Counted from the first letter of the stretch, positions 8,331 to 20,698 are shown. The stretch is 64,000 nt of DNA from Agaribacterium haliotis (GCF_002312815.1 NZ_NKQJ01000002.1:177014-241013), one strand, 5' to 3'. Translations and numbers: made by a program. The notes: a model not told the origin generated them from the sequence alone.

Positions 8331-9478
8331 TATTTTTGCCTCTGAAGTTTTTGCGCCAACTCAAATGATGACATTGATGGCAGTGCCTGTTTATTCGGTA
8401 GGCGCCCGTACACACGCGGTTTAAAGTAGCGCTCAATCAACGGGTTAAAGGCATTCATAATCAGTACTGAAAACGCCACAGCTTCGGGAAAAGCGCCCCA
8501 ATTTCTGATAATAAATATAAGCAGTGCGCAGCCAGAACCAAAGACCAGCTTGCCACTGCGACTAGACGGAGAGGTGACAGGGTCGGTAGCAATGAAAAAC
8601 GCCGCCAGTAACAGCCCACCACTACTTAAGTGCAGCTTCGCGCCGGCAAATGACTGGGCATCAATCAGGTGGGCGATTTCGCTAAACAGCGCTACGCCAG
8701 CCAACATAGCGACGGGTATTTCCCAGCTGATAATGCCGCGCCACAATAAGAAAATACCGCCAATCAGCACCATAAGCTCTGAAGTCTCGCCCATGCTTCC
8801 CGAGCTAAACCCCATCAACGCACGGCTTAAATCAAACCCCATGGCAACGCTGTTCTCGAAGCTGTTATCGACGCTTTGCAGCGCCTGATCCACCGACAAG
8901 CCCATGCCCAGCGACGTTTTTAGCTCCCCCAAAACTGTGGCACCACTGTAAGCATCTATATTTAGCTGCTCGGGGCTAACTGAAGAAAACGTTAAGGCAA
9001 GTGCCTGAAAAAAACCTGGGCTGGCCGCATCAGCGAAAGGCATGGGCGCATACCAGCTTGTCATTTGTACGGGAAAGGTAATTAATAAAGCTGTACGCGC
9101 CAGCATTGCCGGGTTAAATATATTCTGGCCCAGGCCACCGTAAAGCTGCTTGCCGATAACAATTGCAAAAAAAGAAGCCGTAATGCCAATCCACCACGGT
9201 GCCCACGGCGGCAAGGTCAACGCCAATAACCAAGCGCAAACCAGCGCCGATCCGTCGGCAATTTTCTTTATACTGTCACCGCGCATATACAAACAAACGG
9301 CTTCAAATATCAACGCGCTGCCACAGCAAACAACAAACAGAAAAATCGCCGGCCAGGAAAAAATATAAAAAGCAAACAAAGTACAGGGCAGTAGCGCCAA
9401 ACAAAGCTGCATCATTATGCCGGAAACGGAACTACCGTCGTGTGCATAGGGGCCGCAGTGAACTAGGCTAGGATTCAT
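8330..9478 (-). CDS. rnfD: RnfD, membrane FMN subunit of the Rnf complex
   Basis: The start is taken at the ATG at 9478 (MNPSLVHCGPYAH), which has GAGGAG upstream; a GTG at 9493 in the same frame is less likely. The 382-residue product is polytopic (about eight to nine helices), homologous to NqrB, and carries the covalent-FMN motif AYSGATVLGELK. The end of rnfC overlaps its start by 11 bp. RnfD is part of the proton/sodium-translocating core. Confidence 0.92.
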   Translation of the reverse strand: MNPSLVHCGPYAHDGSSVSGIMMQLCLALLPCTLFAFYIFSWPAIFLFVVCCGSALIFEAVCLYMRGDSIKKIADGSALVCAWLLALTLPPWAPWWIGITASFFAIVIGKQLYGGLGQNIFNPAMLARTALLITFPVQMTSWYAPMPFADAASPGFFQALALTFSSVSPEQLNIDAYSGATVLGELKTSLGMGLSVDQALQSVDNSFENSVAMGFDLSRALMGFSSGSMGETSELMVLIGGIFLLWRGIISWEIPVAMLAGVALFSEIAHLIDAQSFAGAKLHLSSGGLLLAAFFIATDPVTSPSSRSGKLVFGSGCALLIFIIRNWGAFPEAVAFSVLIMNAFNPLIERYFKPRVYGRLPNKQALPSMSSFELAQKLQRQK

Positions 9479-11090
9479 GTGCAAGCTCCTCACGTGTTGT
9501 CGCCTCGTTAGTTATTTCTTTTTCTGCTGCAGTTTTTTCGGTAATTACCTTAGCCTCGCCAATCTGCGTAGAGTCTGCTTTAGCTTCTTTAATGCCATTT
9601 TCATGTAGAGCTTGCTTTGACCTCGTGCGTGTCTTTTTCTTCGCAGCACGCTTTGCCGCCTTCTCTTCGGCTTTTTGCTGTTTTTCATCAGCTAAACGCT
9701 GCTGTTTGGCGAGACTCATGCTCACCGTTAAATTCATTTTTTTAGCAGCGCGATGTTTCTGTGCCTGCTGATCCTTGGCATAACGAAAATACTGCACCAG
9801 CGGTAATTGAGATGGGCAAACATACGAACACGAAGCACATAAAATGCAGTCGTTCAGACCGTAATCGGCGGCGGCCTCAAAATTGTCTTGTTTTATCTGG
9901 GCGGCAATATCGAGAGGCAACAGCCCCATCGGGCACGCAGATACACAGCGGGCACAGCGTATGCACGCCGAACTCTGTTCGCGCCGAAGTTCGTGTTTGG
10001 CCAGCGCCAGCACGCCGGTCGCCCCTTTTATTATCGGCACCTCGGTCGATTGCATCGCGATGCCCATCATCGGCCCACCCAGTAGCAAAACTTCAGCCTT
10101 GTCGATAAAACCGCCGCACAAATCAATTAAATCTTGTACCGGCGTGCCGATACGCGCCTCGATATTGCGCGGGCGTTTTATGCAGGCTCCAGCAACTGTA
10201 ACCACACGTGAAATCAATGGACGCGCGCGAGTCAGGGCTTGGTAAATGGCATAGACAGTACCGACATTGTGCACCAGCACCCCAACTGATGTGCTGCGCG
10301 CGCCGGCGGGAACTTCGCGGCCGGTAATTTGCTGAATAAGTTGTTTAGCCGAGCCCATGGGGTAACGCGTTGGCACCACCTCAACTTCAACCATGCCATA
10401 GGGCTCGGCCGCCGCTTGCATCGCAGCGATGGCTTCGCGCTTGTTGTCCTCAATGGCAATCACCACCCGAAAAGCTTTGAGGATATGACGAATTAAGCGT
10501 GCACCTTCGACGATAGCTTCGGCCTGCTCTCGCATCAGCCTATCGTCACAGCTCAAATACGGTTCGCATTCACTACCATTGACAAGCAGTGTTTTAATTT
10601 CGTGTTTTGCCCCTTGCTTTAATTTCACCGCCGCAGGAAAAATAGCGCCGCCCATGCCGACAATGCCGGCATTGGCAACACGATTGGCAAGTGTCATCGC
10701 ATCTTCGCTGTAGGCATCAGTCAACGCTGCGCCCTCGTCAGCAGGCGCCCACTTATCTTCACCGTCGGTTTCGAGAACGATGGCCGGAGCAGTTAAACCC
10801 GAAGGGTGCGCGGCTGCCACCTCACAAATATCGACAATATGGCCGGAGCTTGAAGCGTGCACCGGCGCCGACAAATCCGACGGCGCCAAGGCTAATAACT
10901 GCCCTTTAAAGACGTAAGCCCCGCGCTCGACTATTGGCACTGCCGCTTCACCTGCATGCTGCAATAAAGGTAAGTACAGGCGCTTGGGCACTGGTGCCTT
11001 AAGAATCTGCAAGGCCGACGATCTGTCTTTGTGGCTGTGTGGGTGCACACCGCCGCGCACCGCCGCTAAATTTAATAAACCTCTAAACAT
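9468..11090 (-). CDS. rnfC: RnfC, NADH/FMN and iron-sulfur subunit of the Rnf complex
   Basis: The 540-residue peripheral subunit shows the Rnf/NqrF-like core with the conserved GSECEPYLSCDDR stretch (about 175-190) and two [4Fe-4S] motifs, CIRCARCVSACP and CILCASCSYVCP (about 375-425). It binds NADH/FMN and exchanges electrons with NADH. The C-terminal 110 residues form a charged Lys/Ala/Glu-rich tail, which is common and variable in RnfC. The spacing to rnfB is five bases. Role: coupling of NADH oxidation to reduction of ferredoxin or flavodoxin for nitrogenase. Confidence 0.94.
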   Translation of the reverse strand: MFRGLLNLAAVRGGVHPHSHKDRSSALQILKAPVPKRLYLPLLQHAGEAAVPIVERGAYVFKGQLLALAPSDLSAPVHASSSGHIVDICEVAAAHPSGLTAPAIVLETDGEDKWAPADEGAALTDAYSEDAMTLANRVANAGIVGMGGAIFPAAVKLKQGAKHEIKTLLVNGSECEPYLSCDDRLMREQAEAIVEGARLIRHILKAFRVVIAIEDNKREAIAAMQAAAEPYGMVEVEVVPTRYPMGSAKQLIQQITGREVPAGARSTSVGVLVHNVGTVYAIYQALTRARPLISRVVTVAGACIKRPRNIEARIGTPVQDLIDLCGGFIDKAEVLLLGGPMMGIAMQSTEVPIIKGATGVLALAKHELRREQSSACIRCARCVSACPMGLLPLDIAAQIKQDNFEAAADYGLNDCILCASCSYVCPSQLPLVQYFRYAKDQQAQKHRAAKKMNLTVSMSLAKQQRLADEKQQKAEEKAAKRAAKKKTRTRSKQALHENGIKEAKADSTQIGEAKVITEKTAAEKEITNEATTREELAHES

Positions 11091-11095
11091 AGGCC

Positions 11096-11674
11096 TTACT
11101 CCAGTGCCGCCGCATGGCTTAATAACTGCGGTTTGGGCCAGGCCCAGTTCTCAAGGCTTAATTTTTCTTCCTTTAAACTAATGCAGTCTTCAGGGCAGCG
11201 ACTTAAGCAGAGCTTGCAACCGCTGCAGGCCTCTACCAATACCACATGAATTTGTCCGCTCGCGCCGACAATCGCATCCGTCGGACAAGCTTTTAAACAT
11301 CGGGTACAGCCAACACAGAGCTTTTCATCAATCTGAGCAAGCTGTGGCTTGGCAAGTTCACCTAGCTCACGGGCATCGACACCCATTAACGAAGCTAATT
11401 CATCAACCAAGGCACGCCCCCCCGGCGGGCAAAAATTAATACCCACCTCGCCGTCAACTAAGGACTTTGCCGCATCAGCGCAGCCGAGATATCCACACTG
11501 ACCACACTGACTGCCAGGCAGTAGTGAAACAATTTCTTTTACCAGAGGGCTTTCATCATCGACGCCAAAATACTTCCCCGCCAGCGCTAACAATAAACCG
11601 AGTAAAGCGCCGAGCGCAGCGATACACATTACCGATGTCGCGAGCGACAACAACGAGGGCATGGATATCAACAT
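11096..11674 (-). CDS. rnfB: RnfB, ferredoxin-like subunit of the Rnf complex
   Basis: The 192-residue product has an N-terminal membrane helix, then the four-Cys [4Fe-4S] motif SQCGQCGYLGC with a downstream FCPPGG Cys, and two further ferredoxin clusters (CVGCTRCLKACP and CSGCKLCLSRCP). RnfB is the site that hands low-potential electrons to soluble ferredoxin. It lies 14 bases after rnfA. Confidence 0.95.
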   Translation of the reverse strand: MLISMPSLLSLATSVMCIAALGALLGLLLALAGKYFGVDDESPLVKEIVSLLPGSQCGQCGYLGCADAAKSLVDGEVGINFCPPGGRALVDELASLMGVDARELGELAKPQLAQIDEKLCVGCTRCLKACPTDAIVGASGQIHVVLVEACSGCKLCLSRCPEDCISLKEEKLSLENWAWPKPQLLSHAAALE

Positions 11675-11688
11675 ATCTACCTTCTCCC

Positions 11689-12270
11689 TTAGCCAACCTT
11701 GACCAAACCGCTAAAACCGAGAAAGCTCATCGCCAGCAAACCTGCCGACACCAGCGCTATCGGCGCCCCACTCATTGACTTGGGCACATTCGCCAACTGT
11801 AAACGCTCACGCATACCAGCAAAAATAACCATCACCAGACAAAAGCCGAGCGCCGAACCAAAACCAAAAACCAAGGCCTGAAAAAAACTTTGCTGTTCAC
11901 GAACACTGATTAAGGGCACGCCGAGCACAGCACAATTTGTTGTAATAAGCGGCAGATAAATACCTAAGGAGCGATGTAGGGGCGGGCTAAACTTTCGAAT
12001 TAGGGTTTCGGTAAATTGAACCAGGCTTGCAATAACAAGAATATAAGCAAGCACTCGCAGAAAGCCGATACCGAACTTTTGCAGCACATAGTTTTCTACC
12101 AACCAACTACAGGCACAGGCAAAACTCATTACAAAGGTGGTTGCAGCGCTCATACCTGCCGACGTCGAAAGCTTGCCCGATACCCCCATAAAAGGGCACA
12201 AACCGAGAAAACGCACCAGAACCACGTTATTTACCAGCACTGCACCAATAAGCAGACTCAAATATTCCAC
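11689..12270 (-). CDS. rnfA: RnfA, integral membrane subunit of the Rnf complex
   Basis: The 193-residue, six-helix protein has the canonical start MEYLSLLIGAVLVNNVVLVR and the conserved LGLCPFMG and LITTNCAVLG motifs, whose Cys residues ligate the intramembrane [2Fe-2S] centre with RnfE. It is the first gene of the operon; a sigma-54 promoter lies about 120 bp upstream of its start codon. Confidence 0.95.
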   Translation of the reverse strand: MEYLSLLIGAVLVNNVVLVRFLGLCPFMGVSGKLSTSAGMSAATTFVMSFACACSWLVENYVLQKFGIGFLRVLAYILVIASLVQFTETLIRKFSPPLHRSLGIYLPLITTNCAVLGVPLISVREQQSFFQALVFGFGSALGFCLVMVIFAGMRERLQLANVPKSMSGAPIALVSAGLLAMSFLGFSGLVKVG

Positions 12271-12387
12271 TTTTCGCTCCTGTACTTTCTAGTGATGCAA
12301 AGTCAAACTAAAAAACCCTGTATCAAGCGCCACACCTAAACCCTGCGCCCACTTATACCGATTTAGAAGTGCTTTTTATAACTGAAA

Positions 12388-12406
12388 GTGCAGCAAGTGT
12401 GCCAAA
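12388..12406 (-). promoter_or_regulatory. Sigma-54 promoter of the rnf-nafY operon
   Basis: On the minus strand TTTGGCACACTTGCTGCAC contains GG-N10-GC (GG at 12403-12402, GC at 12391-12390) and differs from TGGCAC-N5-TTGCA at one base. The predicted transcript would start about 110 bases before rnfA. NifA-type sites lie 140-200 bp upstream. Confidence 0.75.
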
Positions 12407-12544
12407 GGCCTAAGCCCCCGTGTTTCGCGAAAAAAAACATAAAAGAAATAAAGACAATAAAAATTGCAAGAAAAAAACTTGACCTGCCTTAAATTTTCAC
12501 AACAAAATAAACGATCACAGTCAAAACTAAACAACTTGTCGCAT

Positions 12545-12560
12545 TGTCGTTTTTGCTACA
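12545..12560. promoter_or_regulatory. NifA upstream activator sequence (site 1)
   Basis: TGT-CGTTTTTGCT-ACA fits the NifA consensus TGT-N10-ACA. It lies about 95 bp upstream of the nifLA -24 element and about 140 bp upstream of the rnf -24 element, within the normal working range for both. Confidence 0.5.
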
Positions 12561-12587
12561 AAAATATTTTTACTGTTTTTATATTTA

Positions 12588-12603
12588 TGTTGTTTAAACA
12601 ACA
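12588..12603. promoter_or_regulatory. NifA upstream activator sequence (site 2, perfect palindrome)
   Basis: TGTTGTTTAAACAACA is TGT-N10-ACA and is perfectly palindromic. With one more base each side it is an 18-bp palindrome (12587-12604). It lies between the divergent rnf and nifLA promoters and could serve both. Confidence 0.55.
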
Positions 12604-12654
12604 TTTTTTTTGATTGTTAGCTTTAATCCAAAGCTCAATCGGGCGCTTTGCTCG

Positions 12655-12667
12655 CGGCACAGTTATT

Positions 12668-12670
<3 letters not shown>
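12655..12670 (+). promoter_or_regulatory. Sigma-54 promoter of nifLA
   Basis: CGGCACAGTTATTGCT has GG-N10-GC spacing (GG 12656-12657, GC 12668-12669). It shares 13 of 16 bases with the predicted nifB promoter in this window. The expected start is near 12680, giving a leader of about 140 bases before nifL. Confidence 0.7.
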
Positions 12671-16086
<3,416 letters not shown>

Positions 16087-16092
16087 GCTTTG

Positions 16093-16437
16093 TTAAAGCT
16101 GCCAAAAACCGTGATCAATAGCGCCGTTGATATAAATGGCAAAACGACCTTTGCCGGGAATTTCCATCGCGTCAACGGCAATTTCTGCCCCCTGAGCCTC
16201 GACAGCCTTTAGCGCTTTTTCAATATCATCAACCAACCAGTACGGCCGCACCACAGGCTGTTCTGTATCTCGCAAAGGCGCGCGCACACCGACCGTTGAA
16301 GCATCTGCCAGGGTGCAAACTCTTGCGCCACCAAGCAAAACTTCAGGCTCAGAAAACTCAACAGCGTGCGCGGCTTCATAAGCTGCACATAGCTTATTAA
16401 CGTCATTTGTAACAATTTCGAGATAGTGTAATTTCAT
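16093..16437 (-). CDS. VOC-fold (glyoxalase/bleomycin resistance-like) protein
   Basis: A 114-residue single-domain protein: MKLHYLEIVTNDVNKLCAAYEAAHAVEF at the start and the RPYWLVDDIEKALKAVEAQGAEI half-repeat are typical of the vicinal-oxygen-chelate fold. No substrate-specific motif is visible. It ends six bases from the nifA stop, convergent, and has no evident link to nitrogen fixation. Confidence 0.82.
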   Translation of the reverse strand: MKLHYLEIVTNDVNKLCAAYEAAHAVEFSEPEVLLGGARVCTLADASTVGVRAPLRDTEQPVVRPYWLVDDIEKALKAVEAQGAEIAVDAMEIPGKGRFAIYINGAIDHGFWQL

Positions 16438-16624
16438 AAATTTCCCTATGATGCAAAAATTTTTCTATGCGGCAAACGTCGCACATTGCTTTCAAACACT
16501 ACTTTTAAATACTGCATGCTGCGTGCGCAGAAGGTTTGCGCCGCATCTGTTTTATTGTCCAGTGAGAGAATAACAGCATAATCTCACTCTTCATTTATTA
16601 CGATATCAGGGAGTTAGAATTACC

Positions 16625-18580
16625 ATGTATCGGCACCTAAGTTTTTTGCCCGCCCGTTCTATTTCAAGATTTATATTAATAATTGGCTTTATACTGCTAA
16701 ACGCCTGCGGGGGCTCATCTGGCGACGGTACAAGCGATAACAGCAAAACTAAAGATAAGCGCACACCAGAGCCCCGAGCAACTCAGGAGCTTAGTTTTGC
16801 CGAGCACGGAGAACTGCTAAAGACACTAAATCTCGATGAAAGCACGTTCTCAAACACACTCAACGGAGTAAAGAGCAGCGGCACACTAAGCTATGCAAGC
16901 AGCGATACGGCGGTTGCAACGATTGACCAACAAGGTGTCATTACCCTTGTTGCTGAAGGCGAAACCACCATCAGCGCCCACAGCGAGGCTGATGAATATT
17001 ATTTAGCATCCTCTGCAAGCTTTCGCCTGATTGTACAAAAAGACCAACGCTTAGCCCCACCCCAGCTAAGTGCTAATGCGCAAATAAAACAAATTAAGCT
17101 GCAGTGGCCTCAGGTCGACGGTGCTCATCACTACCACCTATTTCGCTGCAAAACTGAATGCGAAAAACTCCCACTGGATTTTATCGCAAAATCTCATTCG
17201 CAGATTATTGAAACCACTGAGTTTATTTATGCAGAAGATAATACAGCGCAGCACAGTTATCGTGTGCAAGCCTGTGATGAAGATGAAACGATCTGTAGCG
17301 AACTGAGTATGCCACTTAATGTGGCGGCAAGTAAGACCATCGCCCACATTAAAGCCCCGGCAGAATATGTAAGCGAAGGTATATCATACGGTGCCGCCGT
17401 AGCTATTTCGGCAAATGGTGATTTTGCGATCTCCGCCCCGGAGGAAGTCATAGACCCGGATCAACATATCAAAGGCGCCGTCTATATATACCGAAGATCT
17501 AACGGCCAATTGCAACTGCAGGCGAAATTAACTAACCCGGTTCCCAACTCGGAATTTGGCTCATCACTGGATATGCAATTCCTTGCAGGGCAGCTTGTTG
17601 TTTCAGGCATCAGCGTGATTGATGGAGGTTTCATCCGTTTAATGGCGCATGTATATCAAAATTCAATAGAAAACGCTTGGAATTACGATACCACACTAAG
17701 TCTGGATACCCAGGGCACGCTTGCCACGCCCGACTCCAACGTGGCAATAAGCGATCACAACACGATTATATTAAGCAATGGCTGGGGTAATTCATCGGCT
17801 GCAGTGTTCCAGCGCTCCTCAGAAGGTAATTGGCAACTGCAGTGGCAACAACAAGGCGGCCCTGGCTTCGATGCGCTTGCTTCTAGCACTATCGCAATCG
17901 ACTCCAGCGGCACGAGCTTTGCAATTGCAACTGTAGGGAACAATCAATTACGTGTGAATATCTATCAGCGAGCCGGTAGCCAGGATGCATGGCAACATAA
18001 ACACGAAATCATTAGAGAGGTTCGCGACATTGGCTACTCCTCACCAATCGCTTTGGTAGATGGCCTGCTCGCCGTCGGGGTACCGTCCGAAAGTAGAATT
18101 GAAGGCGATACAACAATAGAAAATGTGGGGGCCATTCACTTATATCGCCAAACTGCGCAAGACAAACAAGAGTGGGCTCACGTAACAACACTGCAACCTG
18201 AACTAGCTGCCGATACGTACTTTGGTTATTCACTCGCGTTAAGCTGGAGCGGCCAATATCAATATCTCGTGGCCGGTGCAGATGATCCGCGGCTGCAAAA
18301 ACCGGTCTTTATGTACGCCTCAAATGGGCCGTCAAGCTGGCAAGAACTGCAGGCTGGCAATATAAGTACCCGCAAATCAAGCGAAGAAAAATACCTGGAC
18401 CCAAGCGAAGGAACATACCTAGACAAATACGGGCTTTCTTTAGCTATCAGCCCAGACGGGGGCGACGTAATTATTGGCGCGTCTGCAGATGCTGATGCTA
18501 CCCGAGAAGCCATCAGCTCCGTCGCAGATAAAGAACGCATAGGCCAAATTGAAAAATCAGGCGCGGCGTATTTATTTTAA
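16625..18580 (+). CDS. Large lipoprotein with Ig-like, FN3-like and FG-GAP-like repeats
   Basis: A 651-residue exported lipoprotein: signal sequence with lipobox LLNACG (Cys at about 28). A bacterial Ig-like domain follows at about 50-140 (SYASSDTAVATIDQQGVITL is the Big-type core), then an FN3-like domain at about 145-235. A C-terminal beta-propeller-like region (about 240-651) has repeated YGAAVAISANGDFAISAP / FGYSLALSWSGQYQYLVAGA units as in FG-GAP repeats. GGGAG precedes the ATG. This architecture suggests a cell-surface adhesion or binding protein. It sits between nifA and nifB on the same strand but has no recognisable nif function. Its ligand is unknown. Confidence 0.82.
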   Translation: MYRHLSFLPARSISRFILIIGFILLNACGGSSGDGTSDNSKTKDKRTPEPRATQELSFAEHGELLKTLNLDESTFSNTLNGVKSSGTLSYASSDTAVATIDQQGVITLVAEGETTISAHSEADEYYLASSASFRLIVQKDQRLAPPQLSANAQIKQIKLQWPQVDGAHHYHLFRCKTECEKLPLDFIAKSHSQIIETTEFIYAEDNTAQHSYRVQACDEDETICSELSMPLNVAASKTIAHIKAPAEYVSEGISYGAAVAISANGDFAISAPEEVIDPDQHIKGAVYIYRRSNGQLQLQAKLTNPVPNSEFGSSLDMQFLAGQLVVSGISVIDGGFIRLMAHVYQNSIENAWNYDTTLSLDTQGTLATPDSNVAISDHNTIILSNGWGNSSAAVFQRSSEGNWQLQWQQQGGPGFDALASSTIAIDSSGTSFAIATVGNNQLRVNIYQRAGSQDAWQHKHEIIREVRDIGYSSPIALVDGLLAVGVPSESRIEGDTTIENVGAIHLYRQTAQDKQEWAHVTTLQPELAADTYFGYSLALSWSGQYQYLVAGADDPRLQKPVFMYASNGPSSWQELQAGNISTRKSSEEKYLDPSEGTYLDKYGLSLAISPDGGDVIIGASADADATREAISSVADKERIGQIEKSGAAYLF

Positions 18581-18795
18581 TAAATAAAACTTTAAGGCCG
18601 CAGATAAATCTGTGCAGCTGGCTATACATATGCAAAATAGTCAGCTACACAACTTTATTAATTTAGACCTTCCAATCAAAAGCCCGATTCTCGTTCTCAC
18701 TTAACAGCATCGAAGCCCTATACAAAAACGCAAGTCCGTAAACCGACCGTTGAAGCAACGAACCCTCCTCTCCCTGAAGTAAACACAAGCCCCCC

Positions 18796-18811
18796 TGTCG
18801 CAGTTCAAACA
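18796..18811. promoter_or_regulatory. NifA upstream activator sequence 1 for nifB
   Basis: TGT-CGCAGTTCAA-ACA fits TGT-N10-ACA and lies 75 bp upstream of the nifB -24 element, a normal distance for NifA activation through DNA looping. Confidence 0.65.
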
Positions 18812-18818
18812 TTTTAAT

Positions 18819-18834
18819 TGTCAGCCCTGTAACA
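18819..18834. promoter_or_regulatory. NifA upstream activator sequence 2 for nifB
   Basis: TGT-CAGCCCTGTA-ACA is a second TGT-N10-ACA site, 23 bp (about two helical turns) from the first and 52 bp from the -24 element, so two NifA complexes could bind the same DNA face. Confidence 0.6.
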
Positions 18835-18885
18835 AAAAGCATCGAACACGCCAGCAAAAACCATACAAATCAACAACCTAGATAG

Positions 18886-18901
18886 CGGCACAGGCTTTGC
18901 T
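18886..18901 (+). promoter_or_regulatory. Sigma-54 promoter of nifB-fdxN-nifQ
   Basis: CGGCACAGGCTTTGCT has GG-N10-GC (GG 18887-18888, GC 18899-18900) and matches TGGCAC-N5-TTGCA closely. The start would fall near 18911, giving a leader of about 30 bases to nifB. The rest of the 360-bp gap (18581-18940) shows no convincing gene. Confidence 0.8.
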
Positions 18902-18940
18902 CTGCTCTGTAAAAGACTTTATTTTTTAGGTTGGCGATGT

Positions 18941-20413
18941 ATGGAACTAAATATTATTGCAAGCTCTTGCGATGACGGCTCAGCGCCAAGCTGTGGCGCT
19001 GGTGATACCGGAGCGGCTGCCAGTGTTCGCGCGGCTCTGCCTGCGCATATTCAGAAGAAAATTGAGACCCACCCGTGTTATTCGGATCAAGCCCATCACC
19101 ACTTTGCGCGTATGCATGTGGCGGTGGCGCCGGCCTGTAATATTCAGTGCAATTACTGCAACCGCAAATACGACTGCTCTAACGAGAGCCGCCCAGGTGT
19201 AGTTTCGGAAGTACTGCAGCCGGAACAAGCGCTTAAGAAAGTCAAAGCCGTGGCAGCAGAAATTCCGCAACTGAGCGTGCTCGGCATCGCCGGACCCGGT
19301 GATGCACTGGCCAACGCCAAGCGCAGCTTCGAAACATTCAAACTGCTAAGCCAGGAAACCCCCGATCTGAAACTGTGCCTGTCGACCAATGGTCTGATGC
19401 TGCCGCCGCTCATCGACGAGCTCTGTGCATTTAACATTGATCATGTAACGATCACCATTAATTGTATTGACGCCGATATCGGGCAGAAGATCTATCCGTG
19501 GATCTACTGGAAAAACCGCCGTATACGCGGCCGCAAAGCCGCTAAGATCTTGATCGAGCAGCAACTGCTCGGGCTCAGTTTGCTGACTGAACGCGGAGTC
19601 TTGGTCAAGGTCAATACCGTGCTGATCCCCGGCATTAACGACCATCACGTAGCCGAGCTCAGCAAAGAAATTAAAAAACGCGGGGCATTTTTACATAATT
19701 TGATGCCGCTCATTGCCGAGAAAGAGCACGGCTCGTATTTTGGACTAATGGGGCAACGCGCCCCGAGCGCTGAAGAGCTCGAACAAGCGCAACAGGCCTG
19801 CGGCGTGGATATGAAGCTGATGCGCCACTGCCGCCAGTGTCGCGCCGATGCCGTCGGCATGCTCAATGAAGATCGCGGCGCAGAGTTCAGCCTGGATAAA
19901 ATCGCAGAACAAGACATCGATTACAAACAAGCGCAAGTGAGGCGCGCCGCTGTACAGAAAGATATTCTTAACAAACTTAAGCCAGAATATTGCGAGTCTG
20001 TGCACTCGAACACGGAAATTTCATCAAACAGCAGCCGCCTGATTGCGGTTGCCAGCAAGGGCCAGGGCTTAGTCAACCAGCACTTTGGCCATGCGACAGA
20101 ATTTTTGCTCTATCGCGCCGATGCTGATTCAGTGCAATTAGTCGGTAGCCGCCGCGTCAGCGCCTACTGCCATGGCAGCGAGAACTGCGATGAACAACAG
20201 GACTTACTCGAGCAAAGCATCGCCTGCCTCGAAGGTTGTGAAGCGGTGCTGTGTGCAAAAATTGGCTGGGGCCCGTGGCAAAAACTTGAAGCCGCAGGCA
20301 TTCGCCCTTCTAGCGATCATGCAATGGAACGCATCGACGCCGCCGTCGCGGCAATTTATAAGGAGTTAAATCAACAACAGCAAACGTGCGCCGAGCTCAG
20401 TCAGCTCGCTTAG
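18941..20413 (+). CDS. nifB: NifB, FeMo-cofactor radical-SAM synthase with NifX-like domain
   Basis: The 490-residue product has an N-terminal radical-SAM domain (about 40-330) with the [4Fe-4S]-SAM motif ACNIQCNYC and the neighbouring NRKYDC, plus conserved GIAGPGDALAN and a late CRQCRADAVG cluster-binding segment. The C-terminal NifX-like domain (about 365-480, NQHFGHATEFLLYRAD) carries the cofactor. NifB fuses two [4Fe-4S] units into NifB-co, the precursor of all nitrogenase cofactors. The fusion form is that of Azotobacter (502 residues there). It is the first gene of a sigma-54/NifA-driven operon. Confidence 0.97.
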   Translation: MELNIIASSCDDGSAPSCGAGDTGAAASVRAALPAHIQKKIETHPCYSDQAHHHFARMHVAVAPACNIQCNYCNRKYDCSNESRPGVVSEVLQPEQALKKVKAVAAEIPQLSVLGIAGPGDALANAKRSFETFKLLSQETPDLKLCLSTNGLMLPPLIDELCAFNIDHVTITINCIDADIGQKIYPWIYWKNRRIRGRKAAKILIEQQLLGLSLLTERGVLVKVNTVLIPGINDHHVAELSKEIKKRGAFLHNLMPLIAEKEHGSYFGLMGQRAPSAEELEQAQQACGVDMKLMRHCRQCRADAVGMLNEDRGAEFSLDKIAEQDIDYKQAQVRRAAVQKDILNKLKPEYCESVHSNTEISSNSSRLIAVASKGQGLVNQHFGHATEFLLYRADADSVQLVGSRRVSAYCHGSENCDEQQDLLEQSIACLEGCEAVLCAKIGWGPWQKLEAAGIRPSSDHAMERIDAAVAAIYKELNQQQQTCAELSQLA

Positions 20414-20428
20414 CGCCGGGGGAATGGT

Positions 20429-20698
20429 ATGTCAGTAAGTATTGTGAATAGCTGCGTAAGCTGCTGGGCCTGCCTCGACGTTTGTCCGAGCCAAGCGATC
20501 TACGAGAGCAAGACTCAGATGCAAGTCGATAAAACAAAATGCAGCGAATGTAACGGCTTTTATGCAGACATTCAGTGTGCAAGTGTGTGCCCAGTTGAAG
20601 GGGCCATATTAGACAGCCAGGGTTTGGCATTTAACCCACCCGGTTCACTGACCGGAATATATCCCGAGAAGCTCGCGCAAGTGCCACTTGAGTTTTGA
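20429..20698 (+). CDS. fdxN: FdxN, 2[4Fe-4S] ferredoxin
   Basis: An 89-residue ferredoxin with two cluster motifs, CVSCWACLDVCP and a longer-spaced CSEC-x8-CASVCP; the eight-residue insertion in the second motif is typical of FdxN and nif-associated ferredoxins. It starts 15 bases after nifB. In A. vinelandii FdxN serves NifB in cofactor synthesis by supplying electrons. Confidence 0.95.
   Translation: MSVSIVNSCVSCWACLDVCPSQAIYESKTQMQVDKTKCSECNGFYADIQCASVCPVEGAILDSQGLAFNPPGSLTGIYPEKLAQVPLEF

Noticed and set aside
18620-18633. A second GG-N10-GC sequence (GGCTATACATATGC) upstream of nifB
   Set aside because: It lies about 300 bp from nifB, lacks the GGCAC and TTGC cores, and the site at 18886 fits much better with correctly placed NifA sites.
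18663-18857. Minus-strand 64-codon open frame between the lipoprotein and nifB
   Set aside because: It covers both NifA sites, has no ribosome site and no recognisable homology; a chance frame.
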